Shown: positions 13,780 to 26,291 of the stretch, one piece after another
Layout of the letters: the number at the start of each line of letters is the position of its first letter
Position numbering within the stretch: the first letter of the stretch is position 1
DNA from: Chalara sp. BL73
Lineage: Eukaryota; Ascomycota; Leotiomycetes; Helotiales
Assembly (NCBI GenBank): GCA_918026815.1
Contig: CAKJVC010000106.1
Span: forward strand, 62,001-126,000
Direction of reading: 5' to 3'
Length of the DNA: 64,000 bases
Program-made: the position numbers and the translations under genes
Notes under the pieces: generated by a model
The model's input: only the letters and a program-made list of their open reading frames with translations
The model's database searches: none
What the model was told of the DNA's origin: nothing

Positions 13780-14963
13780 ACAACCTCTCCATTGTGTTTT
13801 TGCTGGATGTTCCTAGATCAAGCGTTGCATATTTTTGTGTTCAGCCAGCATGGATCTATTTTCTTCCAGGGTAGATGCATGTATTTGTTCAGCGCTCTCT
13901 CTTGACGACTTCCATTCCTTGGCTTTTTGGAACATATAACTCTCCTTGCTCTTAGCGAGCCTTGTGAGCCTTTTTACAATAGGCTTCATTTTACAATGAA
14001 CTTTATATTGCAGGCACTCTATTTAAGAGAGGCTTCTATATACAATTGGGTAGGATGGGAAGGGGAGAAGGGCTGGATACTGTGGAAAGAGATAAATCAA
14101 AAAGAGATATGTGCATATGAGATCTCGTTGTTCTTCGGATGGACTTTGGCGTTGGTAGATAGAATTGCAAGATGTATAATGCCATGCTCTTATACAGGTC
14201 CTTCTTTTACTCACTCGAGCCTACCTAAGCCCTTGATCACGGACATTTCGAGCTTTGCTGAATCATCACATCCTGGTTCCATACTACCAAATGCTTTAAC
14301 GACGCCAAAAAAGTTCTGTGTTGTCCTCATCCGTTAAAGCACTTGTACTCAAATCAGAATTCACAGCTGCACCACGCCTACCCCCTGGCTCGGATGGTGA
14401 TCTAGCATTGACACGTGACCTATATCATTACCTCAACCTCTCCCCTTCCACTCCCTTCTTCATCAGAAAACGTAACCCAGAAAGTACGATACATTCCGGC
14501 CAATTATTTTATTCCTTTTTGAATAAAAAAACAACAAACACTTTGTTGCGCACCGCAACTGAGACAATAATAGATAGGAGTGATCCCGAGGATGCACCTA
14601 CAGCTCGTCTAAGCCCAAGCCTCTTCCAGATTCCAATAGCAGTACTACCACATACTAGAAATGGAGAATGAAGATTTCGTCACACGTCGCGGTTTGAGAT
14701 AAGAATAGAATTATAATATTCCGAAGAACAAAAACCTACCTTCTCTGTTTCGTAGGATCAGAAACGTAGAGCAGGCGGAAGGGGTAAAGAGTTGTGAAAA
14801 GGAATGAAAACTGGAGAGTGTCTTTGTTACTTCATTTCCCAGATTGATGCCCTGACTTCATAATGTGTACTATTACAAACCCCACCCTGAACTCCTTGCT
14901 TCCATTTCATAATGCTCCGTATCCAGCGGTCCAACAAATTACAAATTCATGATACTAGGCCTA
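13780..14963. other. convergent intergenic region between the SR-protein kinase and Brl1 genes
   Basis: The two flanking genes point towards each other, so this 1.2 kb should hold both 3' ends. AT-rich stretches such as TTTTGAATAAAAAAAC near 14,518 could serve polyadenylation. The open frames at 13,927-14,337 and 14,318-14,671 show no domain or convincing codon pattern and are not called. Confidence 0.5.
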
Positions 14964-16399
14964 TTAATCATACATCACTAAATCCCGATCCCTCTCTCCT
15001 TTGCTAGGAATTCGATTCCCTTTGCTCGGACTCCTGTTTCCCTTACTCGGGCTTCTGCTTTCCTTACTGGGACTTCGATTCCTCATCGGTGTCGCACTCG
15101 GCATAATCTGCTGGTATGTAGTTCCGAAAGCATCATATCCGCCATGATTATGTGATGGCGTCTGAGGCACTCCTCCGATCTGGCCTTGTCCCCAGGATGG
15201 CTGGTGAGAGAAGTATTGCGGCACGTGTGGCATATGCGGCATATGGATGTTGGAGGGTGATTTGGAGCGGAACATATTGAATGCTAGGTTGTTGACCATG
15301 ATGGATACTGCCAGCAAAAGAACGACGAAGATCTGACATTATTAGTACGGTATTTTGGGGGACTAGACAGCCTGCAACGTACCATAGCTTTCCAACTGAT
15401 TGGTTCCACGAAGCTGTTGAAGATTTCTGCGAAGGTTCTGGCGCTGATCTTTGCCTTACTAGATGCTTCTGGATCTTTGTTCATGCAAAGCTCCCAAGAA
15501 TTGCAAACAGTTTCTAGAGCAGGCGCTCGGTCCTCCCTGTGACAGCCGTTCAAGGTGTAATCTTTTGCGCATTGAGCCATTTCCGCCATTACCTCAGATT
15601 TTACCACGCTAGAAGCTTTGTTGACGTCTCCAGATACCACTTGCCAGGAACAATATAAGAAGTATATGAACGCAAAGACCAGCGTCGAGTTCATCAGGAG
15701 TTGTGCGTAGTAGGATAATACATTGGGTAAGTTGGGCCGAGAGTCGATGCCATCAAGAAGATTTCCGAACCAGCCTTTGGTGGGGTACAAGTTCTTCTCC
15801 TTCATTCTTTCTTCACTTTCAGATTCCGAGTCTGAGCCAGTTCTTGTTATCAGAGCATGGTCTCTGTCGATACGTTTACGTTTCCGTGCCTTATATAGAA
15901 GAGCGTTTCCAAACTTCCCTCGCCGTTGGTCAGCTCTTGATGGACTATTGCCTGTGAATTCGGTGCCATAACGCTTGAACAGTGACTTGCCAGCACTGCT
16001 GACTGCCACATTTCCCATTGCATTTGTGATCGACTTTCGTTCTGGGGTGTCCTCTGCGTCTGCGTCTGTGTTGTCAGCGGGGGATGATTCGCAGCCAGAT
16101 ACTTCTGAAAATAGTTCCTGATCGAATGGCTTCCTGGGAGTTGTGAATGATGGGTTACGGAATTGTGGTGCTGGCGGTATCGCGGGATTAGCGAATGGGC
16201 TTTTAGCTGGAGACTCAAAGCTTCCTATCGTGCCGCTTAGTATTTTGTTCGCTAGGCTGAAAGATAGAAATATACTCTTTTGACCAGGTTGCGGCTTGAA
16301 TTGTGGAAATGGTGAATTAGGATCGATTGGCGCGTGTGTCTGCCATTCAAAATCCATAGGACTCTCATTTGTGCGCTTCTGAAATTGTTGGCCAAACAT
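14964..16399 (-). CDS. BRL1: nuclear envelope membrane protein Brl1/Brr6 family
   Basis: Brl1/Brr6 proteins sit in the inner nuclear envelope and assist nuclear pore assembly and lipid homeostasis. Exons on the minus strand are 16,399-15,383 and 15,332-14,964 (461 residues), with a 50-base GTACGT...GTCAG intron inside the second membrane helix. The first ATG is 16,399 (MFGQQF); the frame extends upstream only by non-ATG codons. Helix 1 is near residues 236-256 and helix 2 near 338-357. The loop between them carries four cysteines (277, 286, 299, 305; spacing 8, 12, 5), the diagnostic disulfide-bonded element of the family. The N-terminus is basic and Ser-rich. The C-terminal tail has about five SPSK-type heptads. 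It is divergent from IWS1. Confidence 0.9.
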
Positions 16400-16747
16400 T
16401 TTGAATAGAGTTGGAGGAATCACTGCTCAAAGAGCGTCTTTTGAAGGTAATGATATGACGGAAGTAAATAAACATTCAAAACAACAAACCTTACTTTCGC
16501 CTCAGGCAGCACACTAGCGGCCGCATATATGAACGCTGAATCTCGAACAACTCCAACTTAGCGCCTTTAGTGAAAAGAATTACAGAAAGCGGACATCATC
16601 CTTCTTAACTCATTAACTTGAATCCGATTCGATAGTTTACTGGCCATAAACCAGGTTCGAATTGGAAGCTACGCGAATCCGATCGCCTTTCAAGGCTTTT
16701 ACCTCATCATTCTATCGACAACCTATTCTTCCATTCATTCAGTCACA
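16400..16747. promoter_or_regulatory. divergent promoter shared by BRL1 and IWS1
   Basis: Only 348 bases separate the two divergent start codons, so both promoters and leaders must lie here. A NotI-type palindrome GCGGCCGC occurs at about 16,517, and pyrimidine-rich sequence precedes the IWS1 ATG. I see no clear TATA box. Co-regulation of the two housekeeping genes is an inference from the spacing. Confidence 0.6.
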
Positions 16748-18153
16748 ATGTCAGACCTGGACTCAAGATCCGTCACCCCGCTGTCAGAGGATCGGGATAC
16801 ACCACCTGCGCCAGCTGCAAACCCAGATCTCGACATGGACGATTTAGATAACCAGATTTCCGACAACGAATCTGAGCTTTCCGAAGTCGACGAAGATGAG
16901 TTCGCAGATTTCGATCCAACAACAGTCGCGTTGGAAGATAGGCCACGAGTCGAGATAGATGAGGATGTCGCAAAGTCGCTAAAGGCAAAGAAACGTGCTC
17001 CTGGTGAAGCGGGAAAGCCGAAAGAAAAGAAACGTGAAAAGAAGAAGCGGGCGAGGGATGAGGATGAGGATCCGGATGGAGAGTTGATGGATGGGAAGAG
17101 AGTCAGCAAGAAGAAAAGTGTTAGATCAGATGGAGAACGTAGAGACAAGGGCGTCAAAGAGAGGCGAGCACCAGAGCCAGAGAATGAGGAGAATCTTACG
17201 CCAGAAGAAAGGCGGAGACGTGCTTTAGATAGGGCTATGGATGCTGCGCTAAAGAATCCCAACAAGCGGAGACGGAAGAAGGATGAAGTGGTAAGTTCGA
17301 AGATGTTCTTCTACTTTGGTAGAGTTTAATGTTCTGCAGGATTTAGAAGAGGCATTTGATGAAGAAATTGCCGCTCTGAAGATTCGAATGGAGCAGGCAT
17401 GCGAAGCTGATAATGCGGCTCGTGAGAAAGGTCAACCTGCCGTTCACAAGCTCAAATTACTTCCTGAAGTTACTGCTCTGCTAAGCAAAAATACCGTGCA
17501 GCATTCTATCGTGGATCCTGATACCAATTTCCTCCAGTCTGTCAGATTCTTCCTGGAACCGTTAAATGATGGTAGCTTGCCTGCTTACAACATCCAACGG
17601 GACTTGTTCTCGGCTCTTACACGTCTTCCGATCGAGAAAGAAGCTCTACTCAGTAGTGGAATCGGTAAGGTTGTTCTTTACTACACCAAAAGCAAAAAGC
17701 CAGAAATTGGCATCAAGCGAACAGCAGAGAAGCTCTTGGGCGATTGGTCGCGACCCATTCTGAAGAGAAGCGATGATTACAAGGAGCGCAAAGTTGCCAC
17801 GAGAGAATTTGACCATCAGTATGTATGCCTGAAGTCCTAGTGTTACATTATACTAATGAGCATCCAGAGCTGCTCAACTTGCAATTCGTCCTTCTGGTAC
17901 TCAATCATCACAATACTCGTCTTCGCAGCGCGCAGGCCTATCGCAGCGTGATTTGGAACGTGAACGATTACTAGCTCAACCCATGAGAAGTAACAGGGCT
18001 CGAGTCGAGTCTGGAATCACTAGTTACACTGTCGCACCAAAGAGTACATTTGATGCTAGTAAGGGTATGGATCCATCTAATAGACCAATCGGGGCTGGTG
18101 GTATGGAGGCTTTCCGCAAAATGACAGCGAAGCAAGGAAAGAAACGATCATGA
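16748..18153 (+). CDS. IWS1: transcription elongation factor Iws1/Spn1
   Basis: Iws1/Spn1 binds Spt6 and RNA polymerase II and acts in elongation, mRNA processing and chromatin. Exons are 16,748-17,290, 17,340-17,818 and 17,868-18,153 (435 residues). Introns are 49 bases each with good GTAAG/GTATGT donors and CAG acceptors. The first 180 residues are acidic, then Lys/Arg-rich and disordered. Residues about 185-335 form the TFIIS N-terminal-like helical domain, with HKLKLLPEV, NIQRDLFSALTRLPI, SGIGKVVLYYTKSKKPEIGIKR (in two parts) and LLGDWSRPI as recognisable pieces. The conserved tail has arginine-rich and SGITSYTVAPKS segments. Length and order match fungal Iws1. Confidence 0.94.
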
Positions 18154-19303
18154 TATATACATATATGGGCAAAGATTACATGACTCTTTAGCCAAGTATT
18201 TCCTTGTGGCCTCGAAAATCACCAAAGAGCTACATAGCTTCCATGGAGGATTGTAACAAAATGGATGCGGGCCAAGGCCCATGAATGAACATTTTCCCTG
18301 CGTCCCTTGTGCTTGCCGATCACAACCCAAATTGAGTTCCAGTGGCATTTTTCTTTGTTTATTGTGCTATCCTGCTATGTGATATTCTCAAGTGCAGCAT
18401 CTGCAAAGCATCTTCTGCATAAGACGCCAATACTAGCCCCATTTGGAAGCGACAATATCTCATGGAGTGATCAAAATCGGTTAGATAAACCCGTTTTCGC
18501 AGATTCTATAAATGGACAGCATCTTCAGTTCGTGTTCCTAGAAGCCTTCAATTATATCTTTCAATCATTTGCTAACATCACAAAGGCAACTGCAATGTAG
18601 ACTCTAAACTCGTCATGTGTGAGGTTCTATGGCTGAATGCCAGCCCGAAGCACGGTTTTACATTCGATCCTGCTTGTATATGCGTTAAGTAAAGCGTCAA
18701 TTCCATGTGAACAATAGCAATTCACAGTAAGTAACTTAGACACATCGATAGTGGAGACAAGAGCATATATCGCCGCTTGTGATCTCCATGGAGCAATCTA
18801 GAAGTATTCTATTGATTCTTCGGCTGATCTACGTTGCACGCGCTAGTGGTGCCTGTCCCCGGACTGTTATCGAAGGTGAAATCTAGAGATAATTCCTGAA
18901 AATTCGCTTCACCAGGGAGCAGTCTAAATTGTGGGTTTGGCTAACAGGCTTTTGTGTGATTAATTAATCACACACCGCTGAACTCAACGTAGCGGGGATC
19001 CAACGAGAGATTCCGGTGTGCTTGGTTTCTAGATCTTTTAGAAGCCTCCCCGCCCTCTCCGGTCGTTCTACGTCAATTCAATCGTTGTTGTGGGTTGTGA
19101 TCACGAGGACCTTCATCGTATTAAGGTATATATATTCAACTTTTGCTCTCCTTAGACTTTCCTACAATTTCAAAAATACTACTACATCCACTTTACCTTT
19201 AACAGAAAATCTCAATTCACAACTGCGTGTTGCACCCTCAGTATATATCTCAACAGTTATATTCCGTCCGACCATCTCTACAAATTACCGCAGGCCTGAT
19301 ACA
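18154..19303. other. intergenic region
   Basis: No gene is supported. The 97-codon frame at 18,307-18,600 has a hydrophobic stretch but begins with TTG and has no internal ATG near its start. The segment 19,016-19,303 is probably the leader of the small membrane protein gene. A perfect 11-base palindromic-looking TGATTAATTAATCA occurs at about 18,957. Confidence 0.5.
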
Positions 19304-19622
19304 ATGCCAGGATCAATAGGACTTGCAGCCTTGAGTGTCAGTCATACTTGTAAGGGATTCTGTTCTGGGCCCATAGACCCCAGAACAGCGAGTGGCAGAG
19401 CAAGAATTGCCGTATGTGTCATCTCTACTGTCTTCCGAAAATAAAATGTTAACATGGAAACAGTATATCGTTTTAATTGGGCTGTTTCTTTCTGGGGTGC
19501 TTGTTTGCATTGTGGCCGGTGCTATATCGTGCTGTTTGAAGCGATGGAGAGTAGGGAAGGAGAGGAAGAAGGAGACGGAGAACAGATGGCCGCAGTCAAG
19601 GGAGATTTCTGATATTGTATGA
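19304..19622 (+). CDS. small single-pass membrane protein, fungal hypothetical
   Basis: Two exons, 19,304-19,411 and 19,464-19,622, join in phase 0 across a 52-base GTATGT...AACAG intron to give 88 residues. The N-terminal half contains HTCKGFCSGPIDPRTASGR, with two cysteines. One hydrophobic helix follows (YIVLIGLFLSGVLVCIVAGA, about 37-56), then CC and a basic, charged tail rich in Lys, Arg and Glu. This suggests a single-span membrane protein with an internal basic side, in which the CC pair after the helix could be palmitoylated. No family was recognised. The intron placement and clean phase support a real gene. Confidence 0.6.
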
Positions 19623-20477
19623 GGTGTGGATTGGCGAGAAAGCGGCACAGATGTGAATCTGTTTAGTTTGGATTGCTGTTGGTCTCTGTGCTTGGTTGAG
19701 AAGAATAAATTTGTGTGCACCCTCTAAATTGTGAACTTCGAGAGCACAGACTATTGCTGAATTCAGCAACAATGTCCTACTTCTAGTTGAGATATTCTAC
19801 TCGGCCATATCCATATTTGCTGAACAGGCGGACTGAAAAGGCCGTACTAACCAACACTGAATACGCATAGTCAGCATGATATTCTTCAGCCACAAGTTAA
19901 GCCTTGCTTGGGTCCCGAAAACAGGCTTATAGTTGAAGTTCAACTGTTTCCGGAACGGGCAGATCAATCTAGATTCTTAATCGCTATACTTCACCAATTC
20001 GAACCTTGTATCTTGTGGAAAATCGGAGAAGATTTGCAACCTAGATGAAGGTTCGTCGCCCTTCTGTAGAATTAATCTTTAATTCTATGGCATCTACACA
20101 ACGGCCACAATGCTAATATCTCGGACCAAAAACGAAGTTATTAGCCAATACAATGCCCCTTTTTAGACGAACCTACAGAAATAGGGCTTGATGGGGCAAA
20201 AGCCATTCCGTTGATGGCTGATTTAAGCTTAATAATCCCAGTAACTCTGTTCCTTGGGGCTCCACTTCCATTTGCCCCTTCATTTACTCGTATTCTGGGC
20301 AAATAAGTGTTTGATCCAACAACTCCCCTTCTGCTGTCAAATCCTATCTTGTCTCCAAAAAATAATTCATTCTTTCTTGGATATCACCTCACTGTCGTTA
20401 TTGTCTTCTACCTCCTTCCATCAATTTTCGCACACTAACATCCGTCGCTACTTAATTCTTTCTCAAACAACATCACT
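19623..20477. other. intergenic region upstream of the GPI-protein gene
   Basis: I see no gene. The last 200 bases before the ATG at 20,478 are pyrimidine-rich (for example TTCTTTCTTGG and TCTCAAACAACATCACT), a typical fungal leader. Part of the left end is the 3' region of the small membrane protein gene. Confidence 0.5.
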
Positions 20478-21209
20478 ATGCAGTACACCGTAATTGTTGC
20501 CCTTGCGCTTGTAGGAGTATCCTCCGCTCAAAGCACAGTCTCTCTTTTCATCGCCGGGGCGGATTCTATGCCATTGATTGCCTCTGCTATCGCCTCCGAC
20601 TCGTCTGCCACAACATTCGCCGTACAATGCGCTCCAGGGACAGAGGGTAACGACTGCGGGATGCCAGGAGGATTCATCATGACCCAGGGACCGGACAGAG
20701 CAAGATACACAGTGTCAGATAACACTGAGGTAAACTCAACCACTGTTATTGCATTGTATGAACTCTTACAACCTCTATCCATAAAGAGATCCTAACCCTT
20801 TCGTAGCACCGCCGAGGTAGACTGCTCCCTCGCAGGGACCACTTCCGCAGTCTGTGTGGCGTCCTACGGCGGCGATGAAGCCAACTTTCCGGGCAAAGAG
20901 ACTACAACTTTCAGCCAAGATGATATGGTGTTCCAAACGGCCACTCTCACAGCGGTTACCTTTGCCAGCACTGGATCTGCGGCGCCTGCAAGCTCGACTG
21001 CCGCTCCGACTGCATCCAATACTTCTGGTTCGGATACTTCGATCATCTCTGGTACGAGAACCACATCCTCTTCGGTGTCGGGTGCACAGCAAACAAATGC
21101 CTCCGCGGCTACGAGCACGAGCACGAGCCCGAGTACTGGAGGTATGGCGATGATAACTGGCAATCCTTGGATTATTGGAGGTGCGGCTTTGGCGGCTGCC
21201 GTGCTGTGA
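20478..21209 (+). CDS. GPI-anchored serine/threonine-rich cell-surface protein
   Basis: Exons 20,478-20,755 and 20,807-21,209 join across a 51-base GTATGA...CGTAG intron to give 226 residues. Residues 1-17 are a clear signal peptide ending VGVSSA. The folded part (about 18-130) has cysteine pairs around CAPGTEGNDCG and DCSLAG/VCVASYGG. It is followed by a low-complexity Ser/Thr/Ala region suited to O-glycosylation. The protein ends with a short hydrophobic tail (WIIGGAALAAAVL) directly before the stop, as GPI-anchored proteins do. This layout is common among fungal wall glycoproteins of unknown function. No catalytic motif is visible. Location at the plasma membrane or cell wall is inferred from the two end signals. 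Confidence 0.85.
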
Positions 21210-24063
21210 GTGAGGTAGTCTCAACAATTATTGGAAATATTGGAAATAAATGAATAAGCAATGTATCATAAGGATTAAGCTATTTAATTATGAAAGACTC
21301 GTATAGTTTTGTCTGGAAAGCTTCTGGGTATCATGGAAAAGCGACAGCACAAGCCTCAATAGTTCAAGCACACACAAGGCTCTCTTTGTTGCAACTTTGT
21401 ATGCGATATTGATAGGACATATATTTTTGTTTGGTTCTTGATAATTTAACTGTTTCACCATTCCTGAAGTCCTCAGTAAGGTGTTCAGTATGACTCATTC
21501 TCCTCTCAAAGCTCTGCGATAAAATACGTTGAACTGTTATGTTTTCATGACTCTGCTCGCTCTGTTCACATTATTTAGTAAGTTCTTACTTTCTGTCATT
21601 TGTTTCTCGCAGGATTTTTGATGCTGTTTCGTGTTCCCCTTTCATTGGAATATGACTCCACACTGATGCTGTCATTGTGCGCAGTTCGAACTTGAAGATT
21701 GACAAGAGCAGAATTCCGATGAATTAGAAAACCTCTATTGAGATCACTCATCAGATAAAGCATAAGAGCTACCGTCATTCAACACAACAGTGAGTATGAG
21801 GTCATGCATGGATGCTTTGTAAAGTGTAGATTATACACTTGCCGCATAGAGCGGATGTTGCTTTATTTGTGTTACTTGCTATGTCAACTCGGCCCAGATT
21901 TCGGGTCTCCCTTCTGAGAGGAAGTGAATGCAGATGATAGGGAAGCGATATCTGGCCGTTGCCTTCTCGGCGTCGCCATTCCCTTGTTAGGCTGCATCAT
22001 TCAAGATCGACTAGATAGACTACCACTATGCTAGAAGGCGATTATTTTTACTGCATCGCCCAACTTCCTTGTGGACAAAGTTGGATTTCAGAACTGAAGA
22101 CAGCCGTTCCTTGGGATAATTTTTCTCGGAGGAAGAAGGGATATGGTTTTTGGCTACTCCATTTCGCAAATCATAAACCCGATCCGCACAGAAAATTTGA
22201 CTAGGTGTTCATTCGTAACATAGATGAACGCACGCCAGCCGGAAGAAAGCTAACGGAAGATTCACGTCACGAAGTTGTCAAGACGCTGGAGGGCTGGCCG
22301 GCACAGTTTCCTGCAACACATCGTTGCTCGCACTCTTGCACATTCCTGGGGCATGATCCAAGGATGCATTTCGACGCGTGGTAACCTCTTCATTCCACGC
22401 CTATGCTGCACCAAGCAGTAAGCAGTAGGGAAGAATTGCCACCATTTAATTACTGATCTCCAGTTTTCAGAGGTCAAGTATCACCACGAGATAGCCTCTA
22501 CAAACTCAATTAGGAACCATAGATGTCACAGGAGCCTTCTGGGTTGAACTTTGTACATGCCGTATATTTTCCTCTTTATAGGCAACTTGGGAAAGCTTCG
22601 TGTGCCCCATAACCGTCCTTCTCGTGGCATGCAATTGCCTTCCTCTCCTACACAAAGGCGAGCTGAAGAAAGTCGCAAGCATGCAATCCTGGTCTCCGCA
22701 TTGATTCAGTCTCGAAGTGCTGACAGGCACAATCCCATAGAGCTCTTGTCCCTCTCCCGGTCGTCTTACTGTCACAGTCTTCACTCACAAACCTACAAAG
22801 TCTCGCAAGCTGCCCTTAACACCGTCACATTATAACACTTGCTCGAATATGCCACTCGGGAATTCACATTTACCCAATCACGCCGGATTATGTTTGCCTC
22901 TACCTACGCTCGAATGACAGGTATCATGGGTTAACATCTTGGTGTTGACAGGCGGCGATGCAGCTGTGGGTGTGGAGGAGAGTGCTGCGGCGACGTTAGA
23001 TAGTATTGTGTTTGGGAGCATAGAAGATAGCAGGACGTTTCTGGGCTTTTTTGGTAGAAAAAGAAGAGAGAAACTTTCAATGGCTGTAGTGGGTGCGTAC
23101 GTGGCTGATAAGTTTCGACATAGGTGAGCATCCCTAGGTTAACAGGTGGAGAGCGGCTTTGTGTATCGGGAGGGATAACTTGCAAGAATTCAAGTAATCA
23201 AACAGTATCCATAATTTTGGTCTCTAGCTGAGCAAGCAGCAGATGGTACTTGGATACTCCAGTTGGCTGGGCCGATGGGATGGAAATGATGGTGAGAAAT
23301 AGTGGGTGCAGGTATGGCACAGAGAAGTTGCTGGCAGCTAGACTGCTAAATAGTGTTTTGGTCATACTATTATGTACTACCCCCTCGCACAAATGCTTGC
23401 CCCAACAGGCTCATTGGCACAAGAAGTCCCCTTTGCCAATCTCAGCCTTGCTAAAGCAGCCAGCCTCTTGTTCTCGGAATCAGCCCCTTTCCCGCCAAAT
23501 TTCCTATCGTTCAGGTCTACATATATCAATATAAATAAGCAAAAATAATTTGTCAACCAGCACAAACTCGCAAGAGGGCGAACTGGTTGGCAAACAAAAC
23601 ACTGAAATTAAACCTGAAGATTAAAAAAGAACAATCAAGCTTGAAAATCTACTCGAGTATGGCTGTGACCGTTTATAATCCCAAAGGAAGCTAACCAAAT
23701 TAAGATTACTTGATTAGGTATCCCTCTGGGATGGGTGTGCGGATCCCCCCAGAGTTCTGACTGGGCATCAAAGGTGGAAACGTAAAGCGTTATGGAAACA
23801 CAGCGAGAGAGGCCGAGGGGGACGAACGACCTTGTCCCACGATCCGGATCGTGTGATGAATGAACCGACTTTAAAACCTGTCACTGTAGATAAGGTTTCT
23901 AAAGGGTCCCCAGCGGGCCCTGGAGTTTCACTAGTTTCTTAGTTTTTTGGGGGTGATTTTTTGGGTTAGGTTTGTTCTATAAACATGCAAGAAAGGCAAG
24001 CAGACTGCTTTAATGAGGATTAATCGAATATACTTTTCTTCTACAGAGTATTATCGTCCACCT
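21210..24063. other. gene-poor intergenic region
   Basis: Over 2.8 kb no gene could be supported. A coding-like frame at 22,910-23,127 (ending RREKLSMAVVGAYVADKFRHR) has no usable start. Joining it to ATG 22,890 needs a 31-base intron, too short to trust. The minus-strand 60-codon ATG ORF at 21,596-21,778 has no features. The right end (to 24,063) is 3' sequence of the glycosidase-like gene. Confidence 0.45.
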
Positions 24064-26291
24064 TTAGATAGACGGTTCAAAGCCTTCTGCATTCACAACC
24101 CAGTCTGCAGGGAAATGGGGCCCTTCACTCCCATCCCAGCCCCCCGCCATCATCGCCGCTGCTAACAACAGTCCACCACTCGATGGAAAGTACGGCGTGG
24201 GTACCCTTGGGCCTCCAATTGGCATGCCCACATCATCAAACTCCCAATTTGGATCCAACAGGTACTTCACCGCCGTCTCAGCATCTTGGAGCCTTAGGGC
24301 ATTCATAGCCAGCATAGGGAAATCCCAGCCGAAGAGATTTTTGAAGTCCCATTTCTCTGCTATTCTGGTGGCCGTGTTTTTAGAAACGCTGAGATTGAAG
24401 CCGAGAGTCGGAGGGAGGAGACCGAAGATACCGGACATGGCAGGGTGGTCATAGAAGGTGTTCGGGTCGATCCACATGTTGGGGATGCTCTCGTAGACAG
24501 GATAAGTATCTGTTGCCGAGTCGACTGGGAGGGGAGCGAGGTTTTTTAAAACATGTGTCCAGTTTGCCGGTGTGGGTAGATTTTGCCTCGATTTCCAGTG
24601 TGTGGCGATATTGAGACCGAAGCGCCAGTATGCCAATTCGAAAGTTGGGTTGATGGTATTATTCGGTTTGGTGTTCTCAGACACGGGATACATTGGAGGT
24701 CCGAGGTCATACACGCCTACTTATTGTTAGCAAAAGTGGAGGCATAAAGCCTCAAAGTCATTCGAGTACGCGTACCAGTCGAGGCATTCCACCATGCGAA
24801 AGATACCATAAACTCCGCCGACCTCGTCAAAATATTATCCCACTTCCGTAACGTCTTCTTCGTTGGAAATGCTCTGTACTCCATCTCCGCAAAGTAAAAC
24901 GGATGTGGCTGTTGCCAAATCAACAACGAGTTTATTTCTCCCGGCGCAGATCTTCCTGTCGGATCACTCATCTTTCCCCATCTCGCACCTTCATATCCCT
25001 GCCTCTTTGCTCTCTGAACCGAAGTCTCAAGAAATCGTGCATAAACACCAGGCACAGCGCGATTGAACAGGGACCACTTTCCCCAGCGTCCCCATTGAGC
25101 AAGATGCCAGAGAATCATTTCCAGGTGGAATTTACCATACCAACCATTGTTAGCCAGGCCAGATTCTTGGGGCGGATCTCGACCTGCGTCATTTACAGCG
25201 AGAAGGTATTGCGAGAGGATGACTCGTCGCTGGAGCTCGGTTGCGTTGGCGTTTTTGGTATTTGTGAGGTCAAGGAAAGCACCACTCTCCCAATACTCTG
25301 ACCACCACTTCCTTGACTTGCTGAAAATTTCATGGGCAGAGGCGAGCTCAGTTCTTTGCGTGAGCGAGAATCTCGAGAGTGAGAAATTGGCAGTGATGGT
25401 AAGTTCTGAACCGTCTGTCTTTCCTGGATGAAGGGTGTAACGATGTGAGCCATCCTTTGGATTGGAGATCGTAGAATCCCCGCTCCATTTGATTGTGGTA
25501 TAGTATGTTGCCGTATCGATATTATGAGTAATCTGTGCCTGAGATTTAGTTTGCTGAAGTGTCGTAGTGTGCAGATTTGTCTTGTTGAACGGCCCAACAA
25601 ATGGCGCATTGAACTTGTTCAAATCTGAATAAGGATAGTCAAAGAATACTCCCAATCCTCCCATTCTCAGCAGATCTGAGTTGATTAAAATTGACATGGT
25701 ATCAGAGTATGGATCTACAGAAATCTGTATTTTCACTTCAGATCCCAGGACAGTGAACTGGGAAGTGATGACGCCTGAGTACAGATCTAGAATCTGCGTC
25801 GCATTGAACAAATTAGACTCAGTAATACCAAGCTTTGGATCGAACCACAGTCCGACCCTTCCCAGATTGAGCCTTTGCGGATTCTGGATTAACCAGTTCG
25901 ATATCAATGGCTGAGCTGGATTTGGCTGGTTATAGTTGACTAATTTTCCATGAGTCCACCTACTCCTTGTCAGTACAATCACGAGCCTGAATTCCGATCA
26001 GTGTGCGTACCAGTCCAAACCTGTAAAGTCGTTAACAGATGATTGTCCCGGAGTAGTTGGTAAAGAGAAATTGTGCCAGCCCCAAGACGACAGGGTATTG
26101 AACGGCTGGAATGTCTGAAGACCTGTAATATCTGCACCGAATGCAAAGTTGCCGTTGCCGACTTGCATTGGTGTTGGGTTTGAGCTAGCGTGGCGGACCG
26201 GATTGAATTGACGGACTACTTTCTGGCGGTTGATGGATGTGGCATGAGCCATCCCATTGCTAACAGCAAGAACATGTATCAGAAGCCTCAT
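24064..26291 (-). CDS. secreted six-hairpin-glycosidase-like protein
   Basis: Three exons on the minus strand (26,291-26,011, 25,959-24,776, 24,716-24,064) give 705 residues. Introns are 51 and 59 bases, with GTACGC donors and TAG acceptors in matching phase. The N-terminus (MRLLIHVLAVSNGMAHA) is a probable signal peptide. The conserved start NPTPMQVGNGNFAFGADITG and the Trp-rich helical middle (NNGWYGKFHLEMILWHLAQW, RWGKMSDPTGRSAPGEINSL) are like fungal proteins annotated as six-hairpin glycosidases, related to GH65/GH95-type (alpha/alpha)6 barrels. The end contains GWDFPMLAMNALRL. Multiple N-x-S/T sites fit secretion. Substrate is unknown. A structural relative without hydrolase activity cannot be excluded. 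It lies in the same orientation as the DUF924 gene upstream. Confidence 0.82.

Noticed and set aside
18307..18600. 97-codon plus-strand frame with a membrane-like stretch
   Set aside because: It has no ATG except at the very end, and no splice site that would supply one.
22890..23127. two-exon small gene starting at ATG 22,890
   Set aside because: The only joining intron would be 31 bases, shorter than reliable fungal introns, and there is no family match.
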